In this document: one piece after another, positions 21,301 through 28,344 of the stretch
Numbering within the stretch: the first letter of the stretch is position 1
How the letters are laid out: every line of letters begins with the position of its first letter
Assembly (NCBI GenBank): GCA_035275345.1
Contig: DATEMY010000086.1
Span: 1 to 36,616 of the forward strand
Source: JAJVID01 sp035275345
GTDB taxonomy: Bacteria > Acidobacteriota > Blastocatellia > RBC074
Length of the DNA: 36,616 nt
Direction: 5' to 3'
Program-made: the position numbers and the translations under genes
The notes under the pieces: model-generated
Told to the model about the DNA's origin: nothing
The model's database searches: none
What the model saw: the letters and a program-made list of their open reading frames with translations, nothing else

Positions 21301-21593
21301 GTGCCGTTGTTGATGGTTTTCCACAAGCCGCCGGTCGCAAACCCCACATAGAACACGGAAGGATTGCGATCGACGCCCTCGATGTCGTCGATGCGCCCGC
21401 CCATGCTGGCGGGACCTATCGAACGCCAGCGGAAACTTTTCAACACCGGGTCGTCAGATTGATTGATCGAGGTAGATGAGGGACGAGCCTGCGGGCCTCC
21501 CTGTTGCGCCTCCGACGAAAAGAAATTCGATGCGCCATAAAACGCCAGGCATAAGACGGCGCTCGCAAGCGCCAGACGTAGTGTGTTTCGCAT
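18351..21593 (-). CDS. Exported BNR/sortilin (VPS10)-like propeller protein with polyglycine tracts
   Basis: The start at 21593 has AAAGGA about 9 bp upstream and gives 1,080 residues with a signal peptide (LALASAVLCLAFYGASNFF). The open frame extends 38 codons farther without support. About nine Asp-box motifs of the S/T-xDxGxxW type are seen (STDGGKSF, TTDGGKSW, TIDAGKTW, SDDKGKTW, SLDRGETW, SKDGGATW and others), which build BNR/sortilin-like propellers. The C-terminal part (ITDITGRVIRNL style pattern, then GLNRVIWNLRGD) resembles a FlgD-type Ig-like domain. Three polyglycine tracts and two short repeat blocks (QPAG, QQG) interrupt the propellers, probably as flexible loops. The family is large in Acidobacteriota and often labelled glycosyl hydrolase; no catalytic function is established from this sequence. 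Confidence 0.9.
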   Translation of the reverse strand: MRNTLRLALASAVLCLAFYGASNFFSSEAQQGGPQARPSSTSINQSDDPVLKSFRWRSIGPASMGGRIDDIEGVDRNPSVFYVGFATGGLWKTINNGTTWEPIFDTHPTSSIGDIAICQADPNIIWVGTGEPNNRQSSSFGDGIYKSTDGGKSFTNVGLKETQTIARIVIDPKDVNTVYVAALGRLFGPNKERGVYKTTDGGKSWANVKSINEDTGFTDIVIDPVDTKTLYAASYQRRRTSWGFNGGGPGSAIWKTIDAGKTWTKLEGAGLPEGMLGRIGLDVSRSNPNVVYAQIEVGASGGAGGGEEQTGGGGGGGGGGGGGGFGGGGGQQAQSNQPPDPKRSGVWRSDDKGKTWRLTSNNNNRPMYYSQIRIDPKNDQIVYTMGAPFHKSTDGGKTFQVVQGIAHSDHHALWINPNNTNHLILGNDGGLDVSYDQAATWEFVNNIAASQIYAVAVDMRKPYFVCGGLQDNGSWCGPSQTRTGGGGGGGGGGGGGGGGGGGGIINADWYRIGGGDGFYVQIDPTDYTTVYAESQNGNIQRLDLKTGRSVSIRPRAGQRPRGPGGAARGGGQQTGQPAGQPAGQPGAQSGEGQQPTQEQIAQMMQAAGGFGLGGNPLQSNIVPAPPAGEQYRFNWNTPIHLSPHNPRVIYVGANKLFKSLDRGETWTASVDLTKQIDRRKLPIMGVDGDKPMTSKNDGVSNYGNITTIAESPELPGVLWVGTDDGNVQLSKDGGATWANVATNIKGVTGNYQVSRVAPSYFDAATCYVTIDNHRNDDLKPYVFVTRDYGATWNSITNNLPIGNVNVILEDAKNKNLLFVGTEFGVFVSINGGAEWKKFMTGLPSVRVDDLLIHPRDNDLIAGTHGRGVWIIDDITPLQQLNEKALAAEAHLFDVRPGTQWLSDISLSRYAGGAKYFRGENPPQGTAISYYLKSAPGGDVKITISDITGRVIRNLTATKDVGLNRVIWNLRGDPLRPPGFRPGPTGDNPEAQSPAGQGQTGQPQAAQGQQGQQGQQGQQGQPGQQGGFGGGGGGGGGGGRGGRFGAQFGPPLDPGAYLVKLSVAGKEMTTKVVIEADSIDR
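18472..18578. repeat. Polyglycine tract and 9-bp tandem repeat in the BNR gene
   Basis: Bases 18472-18513 are CCACCG/CCGCCG units encoding a glycine run near the C-terminus on the minus strand. Bases 18523-18578 are about six copies of the 9-bp unit TTGCCCCTG encoding QGQ-type repeats. Both keep the reading frame and are likely length-variable. Confidence 0.85.
19840..19873. repeat. 12-bp tandem repeat encoding QPAG in the BNR gene
   Basis: The unit GGTTGACCGGCC occurs nearly three times in a row and encodes repeated QPAG residues on the minus strand (around residues 572-586), in a Gln/Pro/Gly-rich linker. Confidence 0.85.
20086..20145. repeat. Twenty-codon polyglycine tract in the BNR gene
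   Basis: About 60 bp of CCACCG/CCGCCG units encode 20 glycines in a row on the minus strand (about residues 483-503), between GPSQTRT and IINADWY of the propeller. Confidence 0.9.
20604..20663. repeat. Polyglycine tract, upstream copy in the BNR gene
   Basis: CCACCG/CCGCCG units encode a run of 14 glycines, then FGGGGG, on the minus strand (about residues 310-330), between an EEQT segment and a QQAQSNQ linker. Confidence 0.9.
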
Positions 21594-21899
21594 AGCGGGG
21601 ATCCTTTCTGAAGTGAAATTTGATCCAAATAGAATCCGATCGCCGGTTAAATCAACCGGGGGTTGATCGTCGGTTTTTACCTGAGCGAATAAAAATACCG
21701 TGAACACGGTGAAGTCAACGGCTAAGACGCAATGAAGAGATTTTTGGTGACAACAATATCGGCAGGCGCCGCAGTGGGGCCGAAGGTCTCCCTCTTTTGG
21801 GGGAGAGCAAATTGGCTCGCGCGGGTGATGTGCAGTCGCCAGCTATCTTGTATCCTCGGGCCGCTTGATTAAAGCAGCTTGCTGAAGGAATCGAACGCT
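21594..21899. promoter_or_regulatory. Divergent upstream region of the BNR protein and the two-component kinase
   Basis: This 306-bp region separates divergently oriented genes and should hold both promoters. A small stem CTCCCTCTTTTGGGGGAG lies near 21788-21805. AAGGA at 21884-21888 serves the kinase start. No confident promoter boxes and no additional gene were found. Confidence 0.45.
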
Positions 21900-23630
21900 A
21901 TGAAATATCGTAATCTGATGACGGCGACCGCGGCGATTGCGTTTATTTGTGGAATCCTGCTTGCCATTGGACCGCCTGCGTTCATCCCTAATTTCTTTTT
22001 CACTGGAGGCGAGGCGCCTCTGGAGGCATGGCCTCCCAGGGAATGGATGGCATACTCTTTAGTCCGTATTTTAGGAGGCGCGCTGGTAATGATCGGGGTT
22101 ATCGCCTGGAAGATGCGGAACCTGGAGCGAGTCGAAGATCAGCGAAACATGGCGCGGGCTCTTTTCGTGGCCGGACAGTCTATGCTGATCATCGCCCTGG
22201 CTCAGCGAACAGCGCTCTTGGAAACGAGGGGAGCATGGTTCTTCATTTCGCTTATCCTGTTAATCATCTGCGGCTCCTTATACCTGTTATTCTGGGAACT
22301 CAGAACAATTCCGCTCGACTCCCCGGCGGCGGCGCAAAATCCCGAAGCGCTCCGCCAGCAATGGATCAGGCAATTGAGTGAAACGGCGGCTCAGCAGGAG
22401 CGCAATAGACTGGCCCGAGACTTGCACGATTCGATCAAGCAACAAATTTTCAGAATCAATGTCGCCGCTGCGACCGCCCAAACCAGATGGGAAAGCGACC
22501 CGGAGGGCGCGGAACGGGCAGTCGCGGATGTCCGTGGCGCGGCGCGGGAGGCCATGACTGAAATGGAAGCCATGTTGCAACATTTGCGTCCGGCTCCGCT
22601 CGAAAACGTCGGTTTGATCGAGGCGCTGCGGAAACAATGTGAGGCTTTGCAATATCGCGCCGGAGCGACGGTTACCGCCGAATTCGGCGAACTTCCTGAC
22701 AACGAGATTTGGCCGCCCGGCGCACAAGAGGCGATCTTTCGCATTGCCCAAGAAGGTCTGAACAACATCGCTCGTCATACCCGAGCCACAAACGTCCGGC
22801 TCGGGCTCCATCAACAAATTGATGGGGAAACGCCTGTGCTCTTGCTCACACTCCGGGACGACGGCGCCGGCTTCGACCCGGGCCAATCGAATCTGGGGAT
22901 GGGACTGGCCAACATCAAACTTCGTGCGGCCGAGATCGGCGGAACAGTTGAACTTGAAAGCGCACCCGGCCAGGGCGCAAGCTTGACCGTGCGGATTCCC
23001 TTGAGTTTGCTGGGGCTTGATAAACTCGAGCGACAATCCAAGATCAATCTGGTAGTTGGGCTTGTAATCATTTTCGTCATGGGTCTGGTCAATCTTGTAG
23101 CGCCGTACTATTTGGGCTTATTACTTTTTCTCCTTCCCACAGCCTGGTTGATCCTCCCGCGATTCTGGGTCGAAGCGCGTTTCCTGGAAAAAACCCGGGC
23201 GGCGAAAAATGCGCCCTTGAATAGATCTCTGACGCTGGTCAGATCGGGCTATCAGCGAGGGTTCTTTTTTTTGGCCGCCCTCGCCTTTTGGGGGATCAAC
23301 ATGGAAATGACGCTGAATTTACCTCAACAGCGTTGGGGGGGGAGGGGGTATGTGGCTTTGCGGTTGGGGATTCCGCTCTTCATGTACGCGCTCTGGGTCG
23401 TACTCAGCGGCATACATCGCCTCACGGAAGAACTAAAGGAGAAGCTTGCCCCACAGGATTTTCGCAGCAACGTGAAACAAATGCAGGCGCAAACATGGAA
23501 TCTCCTACTGGCTGCGACTCCGATCATTGCGCTCGCCGTAATGTTCGGAAGGGGGTTACAGCCGTTGGGAATGATCGCGTCTTTGCTTTTATATCTCGGT
23601 TATCTCACCAGGTGGCGGCGCCAGGAATGA
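21900..23630 (+). CDS. NarL-system sensor histidine kinase with N- and C-terminal membrane domains
   Basis: The ATG at 21900 follows AAGGA at 11 bp and gives 576 residues; an in-frame TTG lies 7 codons upstream. Four membrane segments lie at about 7-24, 51-71, 87-107 and 112-132. The HisKA_3 domain follows with H176 in RLARDLHDSIKQQIF, then HATPase with N288 in EGLNNIARH, DDGAGFDP (320-327) and GMGLANIKLRA. Unusually, about 200 further residues follow the ATPase domain, with more membrane segments (about 383-403, 403-422, 453-470, 487-505, 533-570). The core is therefore sandwiched between two membrane domains. The response regulator gene at 23821 is the obvious partner. The signal is unknown. 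Confidence 0.92.
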   Translation: MKYRNLMTATAAIAFICGILLAIGPPAFIPNFFFTGGEAPLEAWPPREWMAYSLVRILGGALVMIGVIAWKMRNLERVEDQRNMARALFVAGQSMLIIALAQRTALLETRGAWFFISLILLIICGSLYLLFWELRTIPLDSPAAAQNPEALRQQWIRQLSETAAQQERNRLARDLHDSIKQQIFRINVAAATAQTRWESDPEGAERAVADVRGAAREAMTEMEAMLQHLRPAPLENVGLIEALRKQCEALQYRAGATVTAEFGELPDNEIWPPGAQEAIFRIAQEGLNNIARHTRATNVRLGLHQQIDGETPVLLLTLRDDGAGFDPGQSNLGMGLANIKLRAAEIGGTVELESAPGQGASLTVRIPLSLLGLDKLERQSKINLVVGLVIIFVMGLVNLVAPYYLGLLLFLLPTAWLILPRFWVEARFLEKTRAAKNAPLNRSLTLVRSGYQRGFFFLAALAFWGINMEMTLNLPQQRWGGRGYVALRLGIPLFMYALWVVLSGIHRLTEELKEKLAPQDFRSNVKQMQAQTWNLLLAATPIIALAVMFGRGLQPLGMIASLLLYLGYLTRWRRQE

Positions 23631-23638
23631 AGATGAAA

Positions 23639-23676
23639 GTGGGTAGTGGGCAGTGGGCAGTGGGCAGTGGGCAGTG
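23639..23676. repeat. 7-bp tandem repeat (GTGGGCA) after the kinase gene
   Basis: The unit GTGGGCA (first copy GTGGGTA) is repeated a little over five times, starting 8 bp after the kinase stop. It is noncoding. Such heptamers often vary in copy number by slippage. Confidence 0.9.
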
Positions 23677-23719
23677 AAGAGATTAACACCGCCCACACCT
23701 TTGAAAATCGGTGGCGAGC

Positions 23720-23799
23720 GTAGCGCAACCTGTCCAGGTTGCGTTGTTTTCTCAACTCGTCCCAAGCCGAAGCAACGCAACCTCGACAGGTTGCGCTAC
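23720..23799. repeat. Nested palindromes: 26-bp inverted repeat whose arms are themselves palindromic
   Basis: The arms 23720-23745 and 23774-23799 are reverse complements at 25 of 26 positions. Each arm also folds alone: GCAACCTG-TC-CAGGTTGC on the left and GCAACCT-CGAC-AGGTTGC on the right. The pair lies between the sensor kinase and the response regulator, ending about 9 bp before the latter's AGGAG. It could form alternative one- or two-hairpin structures and may be a REP-like dispersed element. Confidence 0.85.
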
Positions 23800-23820
23800 A
23801 TTTTCTGAGGAGCGTCATCA

Positions 23821-24468
23821 ATGAATCAAATACGCGTAGTTCTGGTCGATGATCATCGCGTGGTCAGCCGCGGGGTGCGGAGCTATCTCGAATCATTTCC
23901 CGATCTAAAGATCGTCGGGATTGCGGCCAATGGCGAAGAGCTATTGCCCAACCTTGATCAATGGGCGCCTGAAGTTGTGGTCATGGACCTGTTAATGCCG
24001 GGCGGAATGGACGGCATAGAAGCCACTCGCCAAGTTCGGGCGCGCTCGCCGCAGACACAGGTTGTCGCGTTGACGGCTTCGGTTGATGAAGCCCGGATGA
24101 TCGGGGCATTGCGTGCAGGCGCAATCGGATATGTGAGGAAAGACGCCGAGCCGGAGATTCTGCTCGCCGCTGTACGCGCCGCGGCCCAGGGACGGTCAAT
24201 GATCGATCCGGCTGCGGCCGGTGACGCCCTGCAGGATTTCGCGCGCGGGCAGGAGCCGGGTAATGAACTGACCGAACGCGAATTGGAGGCGCTGCGCAGC
24301 CTGGCCCACGGGTTAACCAACCGAGAAATCGCCGAGGCTCTCTTCATTAGTGAGGAAACGGTCAAAACTCATATCAGCAACATTCTCGGAAAACTTCGCC
24401 TTACGCACCGCACACAGGCCGTGATCTATGCGATCAAACAGAATTTGGTCTCTCTTGACGAGTTGTAA
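23821..24468 (+). CDS. NarL/LuxR-family response regulator
   Basis: This 215-residue protein has a receiver domain (about 1-125) with acidic D10/D11, phosphorylation site D56 in VVVMDLLMP, T84 in VVALTAS and K105 in YVRKDAEP. A LuxR-type helix-turn-helix follows (about 149-212): LTERELEALRSLAHGLTNREIAEALFISEETVKTHISNIL. The ATG at 23821 has AGGAG about 8 bp upstream. It lies downstream of the sensor kinase in the same direction, separated by 190 bp of repeats, and is the likely phosphate acceptor of H176 of that kinase. Target genes are unknown; the exported LolA-like protein gene next door is a candidate by position only. Confidence 0.95.
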   Translation: MNQIRVVLVDDHRVVSRGVRSYLESFPDLKIVGIAANGEELLPNLDQWAPEVVVMDLLMPGGMDGIEATRQVRARSPQTQVVALTASVDEARMIGALRAGAIGYVRKDAEPEILLAAVRAAAQGRSMIDPAAAGDALQDFARGQEPGNELTERELEALRSLAHGLTNREIAEALFISEETVKTHISNILGKLRLTHRTQAVIYAIKQNLVSLDEL

Positions 24469-24696
24469 AACCTTCGGGCTGGACTGCGCAGTCGCTTCCA
24501 CAACTGAGGTCGTGAAGAATACGTGGAATTGAGGAACGCCTGTTTTAATTGATACGATAAACCGTCGCGGATAAAAACTAAAAGAGATATGCATGAATCC
24601 GCTCTATCCGCGTTCAGTTGAAGTAATGTTTATGACGACCGCTGGATGCAGGTTCCCGTATACTCAAATGAAAAATCGATCTAGGAGCAGTAACAA

Positions 24697-26316
24697 ATGA
24701 ATCATCCCGTAGCTTCGATAGCTAAACAGACTCTGTGCGCCGCGATCTCAATCATTTTCGCGGCGCTTTTCGCGACTGGCGCCGCGGCTCAATCCGCCGA
24801 CAAGATCGTCAAACAGGCCGTCAAAGCCATGACCAATGGCAAAGGCGAGAAGGCCCTGCGCGAAATCAGGTCGTGGCAGGTGAAAGGAAGGATCACGAAC
24901 CCGAAAGACGGTTCTACCGGCGATTACCAAGCGACAGCGGCTCAGCCCAACCTTTACGCTTATGAATTCGATCTGCGCGGGTTGGAGGTGAGCGCGGGTT
25001 ACAACGGCAAATCGGCCTGGATGCGGGATTCGCGCGACGGGCTACGGACATTGACGGGCGCGGCGAGTCGGGACTTTCAGACCGAAGCCCGCTACCGCAA
25101 CACTCGCTGGCTCGATTACAAAAAAGAGAAATCGAAGCTCGCCCTGGGCGGCCAGGCGGAGATCAACGGCAAGCCGGCGAACGCCATTGTTATGACCACG
25201 CCAAAGAACGTCAAGATCAAGATGTATTTTGACGCCGCATCTGGACTGCTCGTGCGCGAAGAGGCGCCCGCCGGGGAGATCACGCGTGTCTACGATTATT
25301 CCGATTTCCGGCCCGTCGGAAATGTGATGGAGCCGCACGCCATCACCATCACTGAAGGCGATGAACGATACGAAATAGAGCTGGAGCAGACTGTTCACAA
25401 TCCCCAGCTTGAAAGGGCCGCCTTCGAATTCCCGAGGATCTCGAATGAGCCGCTGCCCGACATTCCGGCATTGTTGAATGAGGTCGGCAAAAACGAGGAC
25501 GAGATTGACCGTCTGCTTGAAAACTATACTTATACCCAGGTGGTCACCAGCCGCGAACTCGGTTCAAACGGCCAGATGAAGGTTAAAGAGAGCGAGACCT
25601 TCGAGCTGACCTTCTACAAAGGCGGCCGCATCCGGCGCCTGGTCGCAAAGAACGGCAAGCCGCTCTCTCCCAAAGAGGAGGCCGACGCGCAGAAGGACGT
25701 CGAAAAACGTATCCGCGAGATCGAAAAGAGAGAGGCTGAAAAAGAGCGGAAGGAGCGCGAGGCCACGCAGAAAGCTTCTAAAAACCCCGACGACAAAAAT
25801 CCCGACGGCGACGGCCCCGCGGATCCGGACGATGAGCGCAAGGAGCGCCCCTCGATCGCCGATGTGTTGCGAGCGTCGAAGTTGACAAGTCCGCGCCGCG
25901 AACGCTTCCGCTCACGCGATGTGATCGTCTTCGATTTCGAGCCGCTGCCTGGTTACAAGCCGCGGAAAAGCTATGAGAAGTTGTTCGGTAAAATGGCCGG
26001 AGCCCTCTGGATTGATCCGGTTGACAAACAGGTCGCGCGCGTCGAGGCGCGTTTAGTCGAAGCGTACAAGATCGGCGGCGGAATGCTGGCCTCTTTGAAA
26101 GAAGGAGCCAATTTTACGATCGAACAGGAGCGCGTCAACCAGGAGATCTGGCTGCCGACGCGCGCCGAGATCAACCTGGGAGTCCGGGTGCTGTTGGTCA
26201 AAGGCCTCAACATCAATCAGACGATCACCTACGGAGATTACAAACGATTCAGCGTCGAAGCCGAGAAAGAGAAACTCAAAGCCCCCTCGCAATCAGACAA
26301 AACCCATAAGCCATAA
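24697..26316 (+). CDS. Exported LolA/outer-membrane-lipoprotein-sorting-like protein
   Basis: This 539-residue protein starts at an ATG with TAGGAG about 9 bp upstream and has a signal peptide ending near ATGAAAQS (residue 32). Residues 33-245 resemble the LolA/LolB-like beta-sheet fold (SWQVKGRITNPKDGSTGDYQ, KMYFDAASGLLVREE, YDYSDFRPVGNVMEPH). A highly charged Lys/Glu/Arg/Asp linker follows (about 325-395), then a second beta-rich half (about 400-530) containing GALWIDPVDKQVARVEARL. The double fold around a charged linker suggests a periplasmic or outer-membrane-associated carrier. The true ligand is not known. It is preceded by a 228-bp gap after the response regulator with no visible gene. 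Confidence 0.8.
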   Translation: MNHPVASIAKQTLCAAISIIFAALFATGAAAQSADKIVKQAVKAMTNGKGEKALREIRSWQVKGRITNPKDGSTGDYQATAAQPNLYAYEFDLRGLEVSAGYNGKSAWMRDSRDGLRTLTGAASRDFQTEARYRNTRWLDYKKEKSKLALGGQAEINGKPANAIVMTTPKNVKIKMYFDAASGLLVREEAPAGEITRVYDYSDFRPVGNVMEPHAITITEGDERYEIELEQTVHNPQLERAAFEFPRISNEPLPDIPALLNEVGKNEDEIDRLLENYTYTQVVTSRELGSNGQMKVKESETFELTFYKGGRIRRLVAKNGKPLSPKEEADAQKDVEKRIREIEKREAEKERKEREATQKASKNPDDKNPDGDGPADPDDERKERPSIADVLRASKLTSPRRERFRSRDVIVFDFEPLPGYKPRKSYEKLFGKMAGALWIDPVDKQVARVEARLVEAYKIGGGMLASLKEGANFTIEQERVNQEIWLPTRAEINLGVRVLLVKGLNINQTITYGDYKRFSVEAEKEKLKAPSQSDKTHKP

Positions 26317-26460
26317 AAGCGCTGATGTACACGGAGCAATACAGACGCCTGTACGGATGCGGGCGGTAAGTGTGTGGCGCCTCTGGTAGTTCAGGCGACT
26401 AAGAGCCGCATTCGTGCGATTGGCGGGAGGTTGGCGCCGATGTTGCTGACTACCGTGTAG

Positions 26461-26835
26461 CATCTGGCGGTTGATAAGCCAGAAGCAATTTAGCCGCCTC
26501 CCGCCAGGCGGTGGAGGGGTGGCGGCGGCGACATGCCGCGGTTTAGGAAATCGGTGGCGATAAAAATGTAAACCCGAGTAGCCTTGCCGGATTGCGCTGA
26601 AACCGGCGTTGAAACGCCTGGAAAGGGCGGAATAAACCGCATCACGCCAGCGACGATCGAATGCGCTCGCCGCTGACGCGACAGCGCGCTGACAAGTCAG
26701 CGACAAACCAATAACCCACCAAGCGTCGCAACGCGCGGCCAATCACAGCATCCGCTACTCGGTAATAGACTCTACTCCAGTGATACATTTTCATCACCAC
26801 CTGTAGAAGTATCAGATCAATGGAGGTAAATCATT
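26461..26835 (+). promoter_or_regulatory. Conserved leader, copy 1, upstream of the first Cys-Pro repeat gene
   Basis: About 375 bp here align with 27262-27632 upstream of the second Cys-Pro gene. Shared elements are a GC-rich hairpin near GCCTCCCGCC, the stem GGCGT-TGAA-ACGCC (26605-26618), the sequence ACGATCGAATGCGCTCGC (identical in both copies) flanked by partly pairing arms 26641-26652 and 26671-26682 (9 of 12 pairs), a near-palindrome GCGTCGCAACGC (26723-26734), and the final AGTATCAGATCAATGGAGG before the ATG. It may be a promoter plus structured 5' leader. The 144 bp before it (26317-26460) hold no recognised feature. Confidence 0.55.
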
Positions 26836-27225
26836 ATGTTGAGTAGAAGAAGGTACCCTGTCTTTATCGCGCTGGCATTGCTTTTGATGACACTGGCTGG
26901 ATTCGATTCCGACGCGTCGGCGAGACATCGCAGGAGATGGGGCTACGGCGGATACGGATATGGTGTCGGATTCAATGGCCCATGCTGCCCGGCTCCTTGT
27001 CCGGTCGCGTGTCCGGCTCCTTGTCCGGTCGCGTGTCCGGCTCCGTGTCCGGTGATTTCCTGTCCGGCGCCTGCTCCTGTGATTTCGTGTCCGGCGCCTG
27101 CTCCGGTGATTTCGTGTCCGGCGCCTGCTCCGGTCATCTCCTGTCCGGCGCCTGCTCCGGTCGTTTCGTGTCCGGCGCCTGCTCCGGTCGTTTCCTGTCC
27201 GGGGTCCGCTCCAGTTACCTATTAG
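26836..27225 (+). CDS. Small exported Cys-Pro-Ala repeat protein, copy 1
   Basis: This 129-residue protein begins at an ATG with GGAGG about 10 bp upstream. A signal peptide (YPVFIALALLLMTLAGFDSDASA) is followed by a basic stretch RHRRR and a Gly-Tyr segment (GYGGYGYGVGF). The rest is a repeat array: two CPAPCPVA units, CPAPCPVIS, then about five CPAPAPV(I/V)S units, so a cysteine recurs every 8-9 residues with alternating prolines. No known domain was recognised. A disulfide-crosslinked or metal-binding envelope protein is possible but is inference. The gene is the first of a tandem pair; the second copy lies about 400 bp downstream behind a copy of the same leader. Confidence 0.8.
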   Translation: MLSRRRYPVFIALALLLMTLAGFDSDASARHRRRWGYGGYGYGVGFNGPCCPAPCPVACPAPCPVACPAPCPVISCPAPAPVISCPAPAPVISCPAPAPVISCPAPAPVVSCPAPAPVVSCPGSAPVTY

Positions 27226-27261
27226 TTGGCGCACTGTTTGCTGACAGTCAAGTGGCATTTA

Positions 27262-27632
27262 GACGCCTTGATATGCCAAAAGCGATTTATGCCTCCCGCC
27301 AAGCGGTTGAGGAGGCCTGCAGCGGCGAGATTGCCTCTGCAGTAGGATCAGGAAATCGGCGGTGATGAAACTGTAGCGCCGAGTAATCCTGCCGCATAGC
27401 GATGAAACCGGCGTTGAGACGCCTGGACTGGCAAGGGCGGCAGAAATAAACCGCGTCCCGCCAGCGACGATCGAATGCGCTCGCCGCTGGCGGGACACTG
27501 CAACCCGACACCCACCACGCGTTGCAACGCACGGCCAAGCACAGCATCTGCTATGCGGTTATAGCCTCTACTCAAGCGATACGCTTTCATCACCACCCGA
27601 AGGAGTATCAGATCAATGGAGGTAAATTCTTT
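27262..27632 (+). promoter_or_regulatory. Conserved leader, copy 2, upstream of the second Cys-Pro repeat gene
   Basis: This region aligns with 26461-26835. Here the GGCGT-TGAG-ACGCC stem is at 27410-27423, and the large hairpin is perfect: GTCCCGCCAGCG (27455-27466) pairs with CGCTGGCGGGAC (27485-27496) around an 18-nt loop identical to that of copy 1. A perfect 12-bp palindrome GCGTTGCAACGC lies at 27519-27530. It ends with the same AGTATCAGATCAATGGAGG as copy 1. The similarity continues into the coding sequence, so leader and gene were duplicated as one unit. Confidence 0.6.
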
Positions 27633-28067
27633 ATGACGAGTAGAACAAGGTACCCTATCTTTATCGCGCTGGCATTGTTATTGATGTCAATCGCTGGGTT
27701 GGATTCAAGCGCGTACGCGAGACATCGCAGATACAGAGATGGATGCTGTGGCATCCCGATAAATCCGTGCCCGACGTGTCCGGCTCCGGCCCCGGTAATC
27801 GCATGCCCCGCTCCGGCTCCGGTTATCTCGTGCCCGGCTCCGGCTCCGGTTATCTCGTGTCCGGCTCCTGCGCCGGTTATATTGAGACGTGTCACGACCA
27901 TCACAACATGCTGTCCAGTCGCATGCCCATGCCCGGAGAAAAAAGAGGAAGTAGCTCCAGCGCCGGTCGTGGAAGAGAAGCCTGAGCCAGCGCCCGCTCC
28001 GGTCATCAATGTGCCAGAGCCCGAACCTCTGCCTCCTGCCCCCAGGCCAACCAAAATGAAACTCTAA
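27633..28067 (+). CDS. Small exported Cys-Pro-Ala repeat protein, copy 2
   Basis: The ATG at 27633, with GGAGG about 10 bp upstream in the same context as copy 1, gives 144 residues; the open frame begins farther upstream inside the leader but without support. A signal peptide (YPIFIALALLLMSIAGLDSSAYA) is followed by RHRRYRDGCCGIP and about four CPAPAPVI-type repeats. Then come ILRRVTTITTCCPVACPCPE and a Pro/Glu-rich tail (APAPVVEEKPEPAPAPV) that copy 1 lacks. The N-terminal 40 residues are clearly homologous to copy 1, while the C-termini differ. Function unknown; an exported structural or metal-binding role is only a guess. A strong terminator follows. Confidence 0.82.
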   Translation: MTSRTRYPIFIALALLLMSIAGLDSSAYARHRRYRDGCCGIPINPCPTCPAPAPVIACPAPAPVISCPAPAPVISCPAPAPVILRRVTTITTCCPVACPCPEKKEEVAPAPVVEEKPEPAPAPVINVPEPEPLPPAPRPTKMKL

Positions 28068-28111
28068 TCGACATTGGGCATCGCTGTCTTCCAGCGCTGT
28101 CCAACGTAATT

Positions 28112-28154
28112 CCCCACCAACCGGATTACCTTTCCGGTTGGTGGGGATTTTTTT
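28112..28154 (+). terminator. Rho-independent terminator after the Cys-Pro gene pair
   Basis: A perfect 13-bp stem CCCCACCAACCGG (28112-28124) / CCGGTTGGTGGGG (28134-28146) with a 9-nt loop is followed by A and seven Ts (28148-28154). It lies 45 bp after the stop of the second Cys-Pro gene and should end that transcript. Confidence 0.93.
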
Positions 28155-28344
28155 GTCCGTACAGTAATCCGTAAAAAAAGTTCCCTCCTATTTTCCTGTC
28201 CTGTATTTTTCTGCTAAAGATCAGGTCAACAGGAAGATGAAGGAGCTGATCAGCAGTGGCGCAATCTCCATTGATCGGCGACGCCAAATGAAAAATGACA
28301 AGTGGTAAGTGGAAATTCAATAACAACTCCAGGGAGGAATCAAA

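Noticed and set aside
27000..27215. CRISPR-like repeat array
   Set aside because: The units are directly adjacent, vary in length by codons and encode a protein repeat; there are no unique spacers and no cas genes.
26812..27258. Antisense Arg-rich repeat frame opposite the first Cys-Pro gene
   Set aside because: A repeat array opens frames on both strands; no start signal supports this one.
26937..27365. Second frame overlapping the first Cys-Pro gene (Ser-Gly-Ala-Cys repeats)
   Set aside because: It reads the same repeat DNA in another frame and lacks the signal peptide and ribosome binding site of the real gene.
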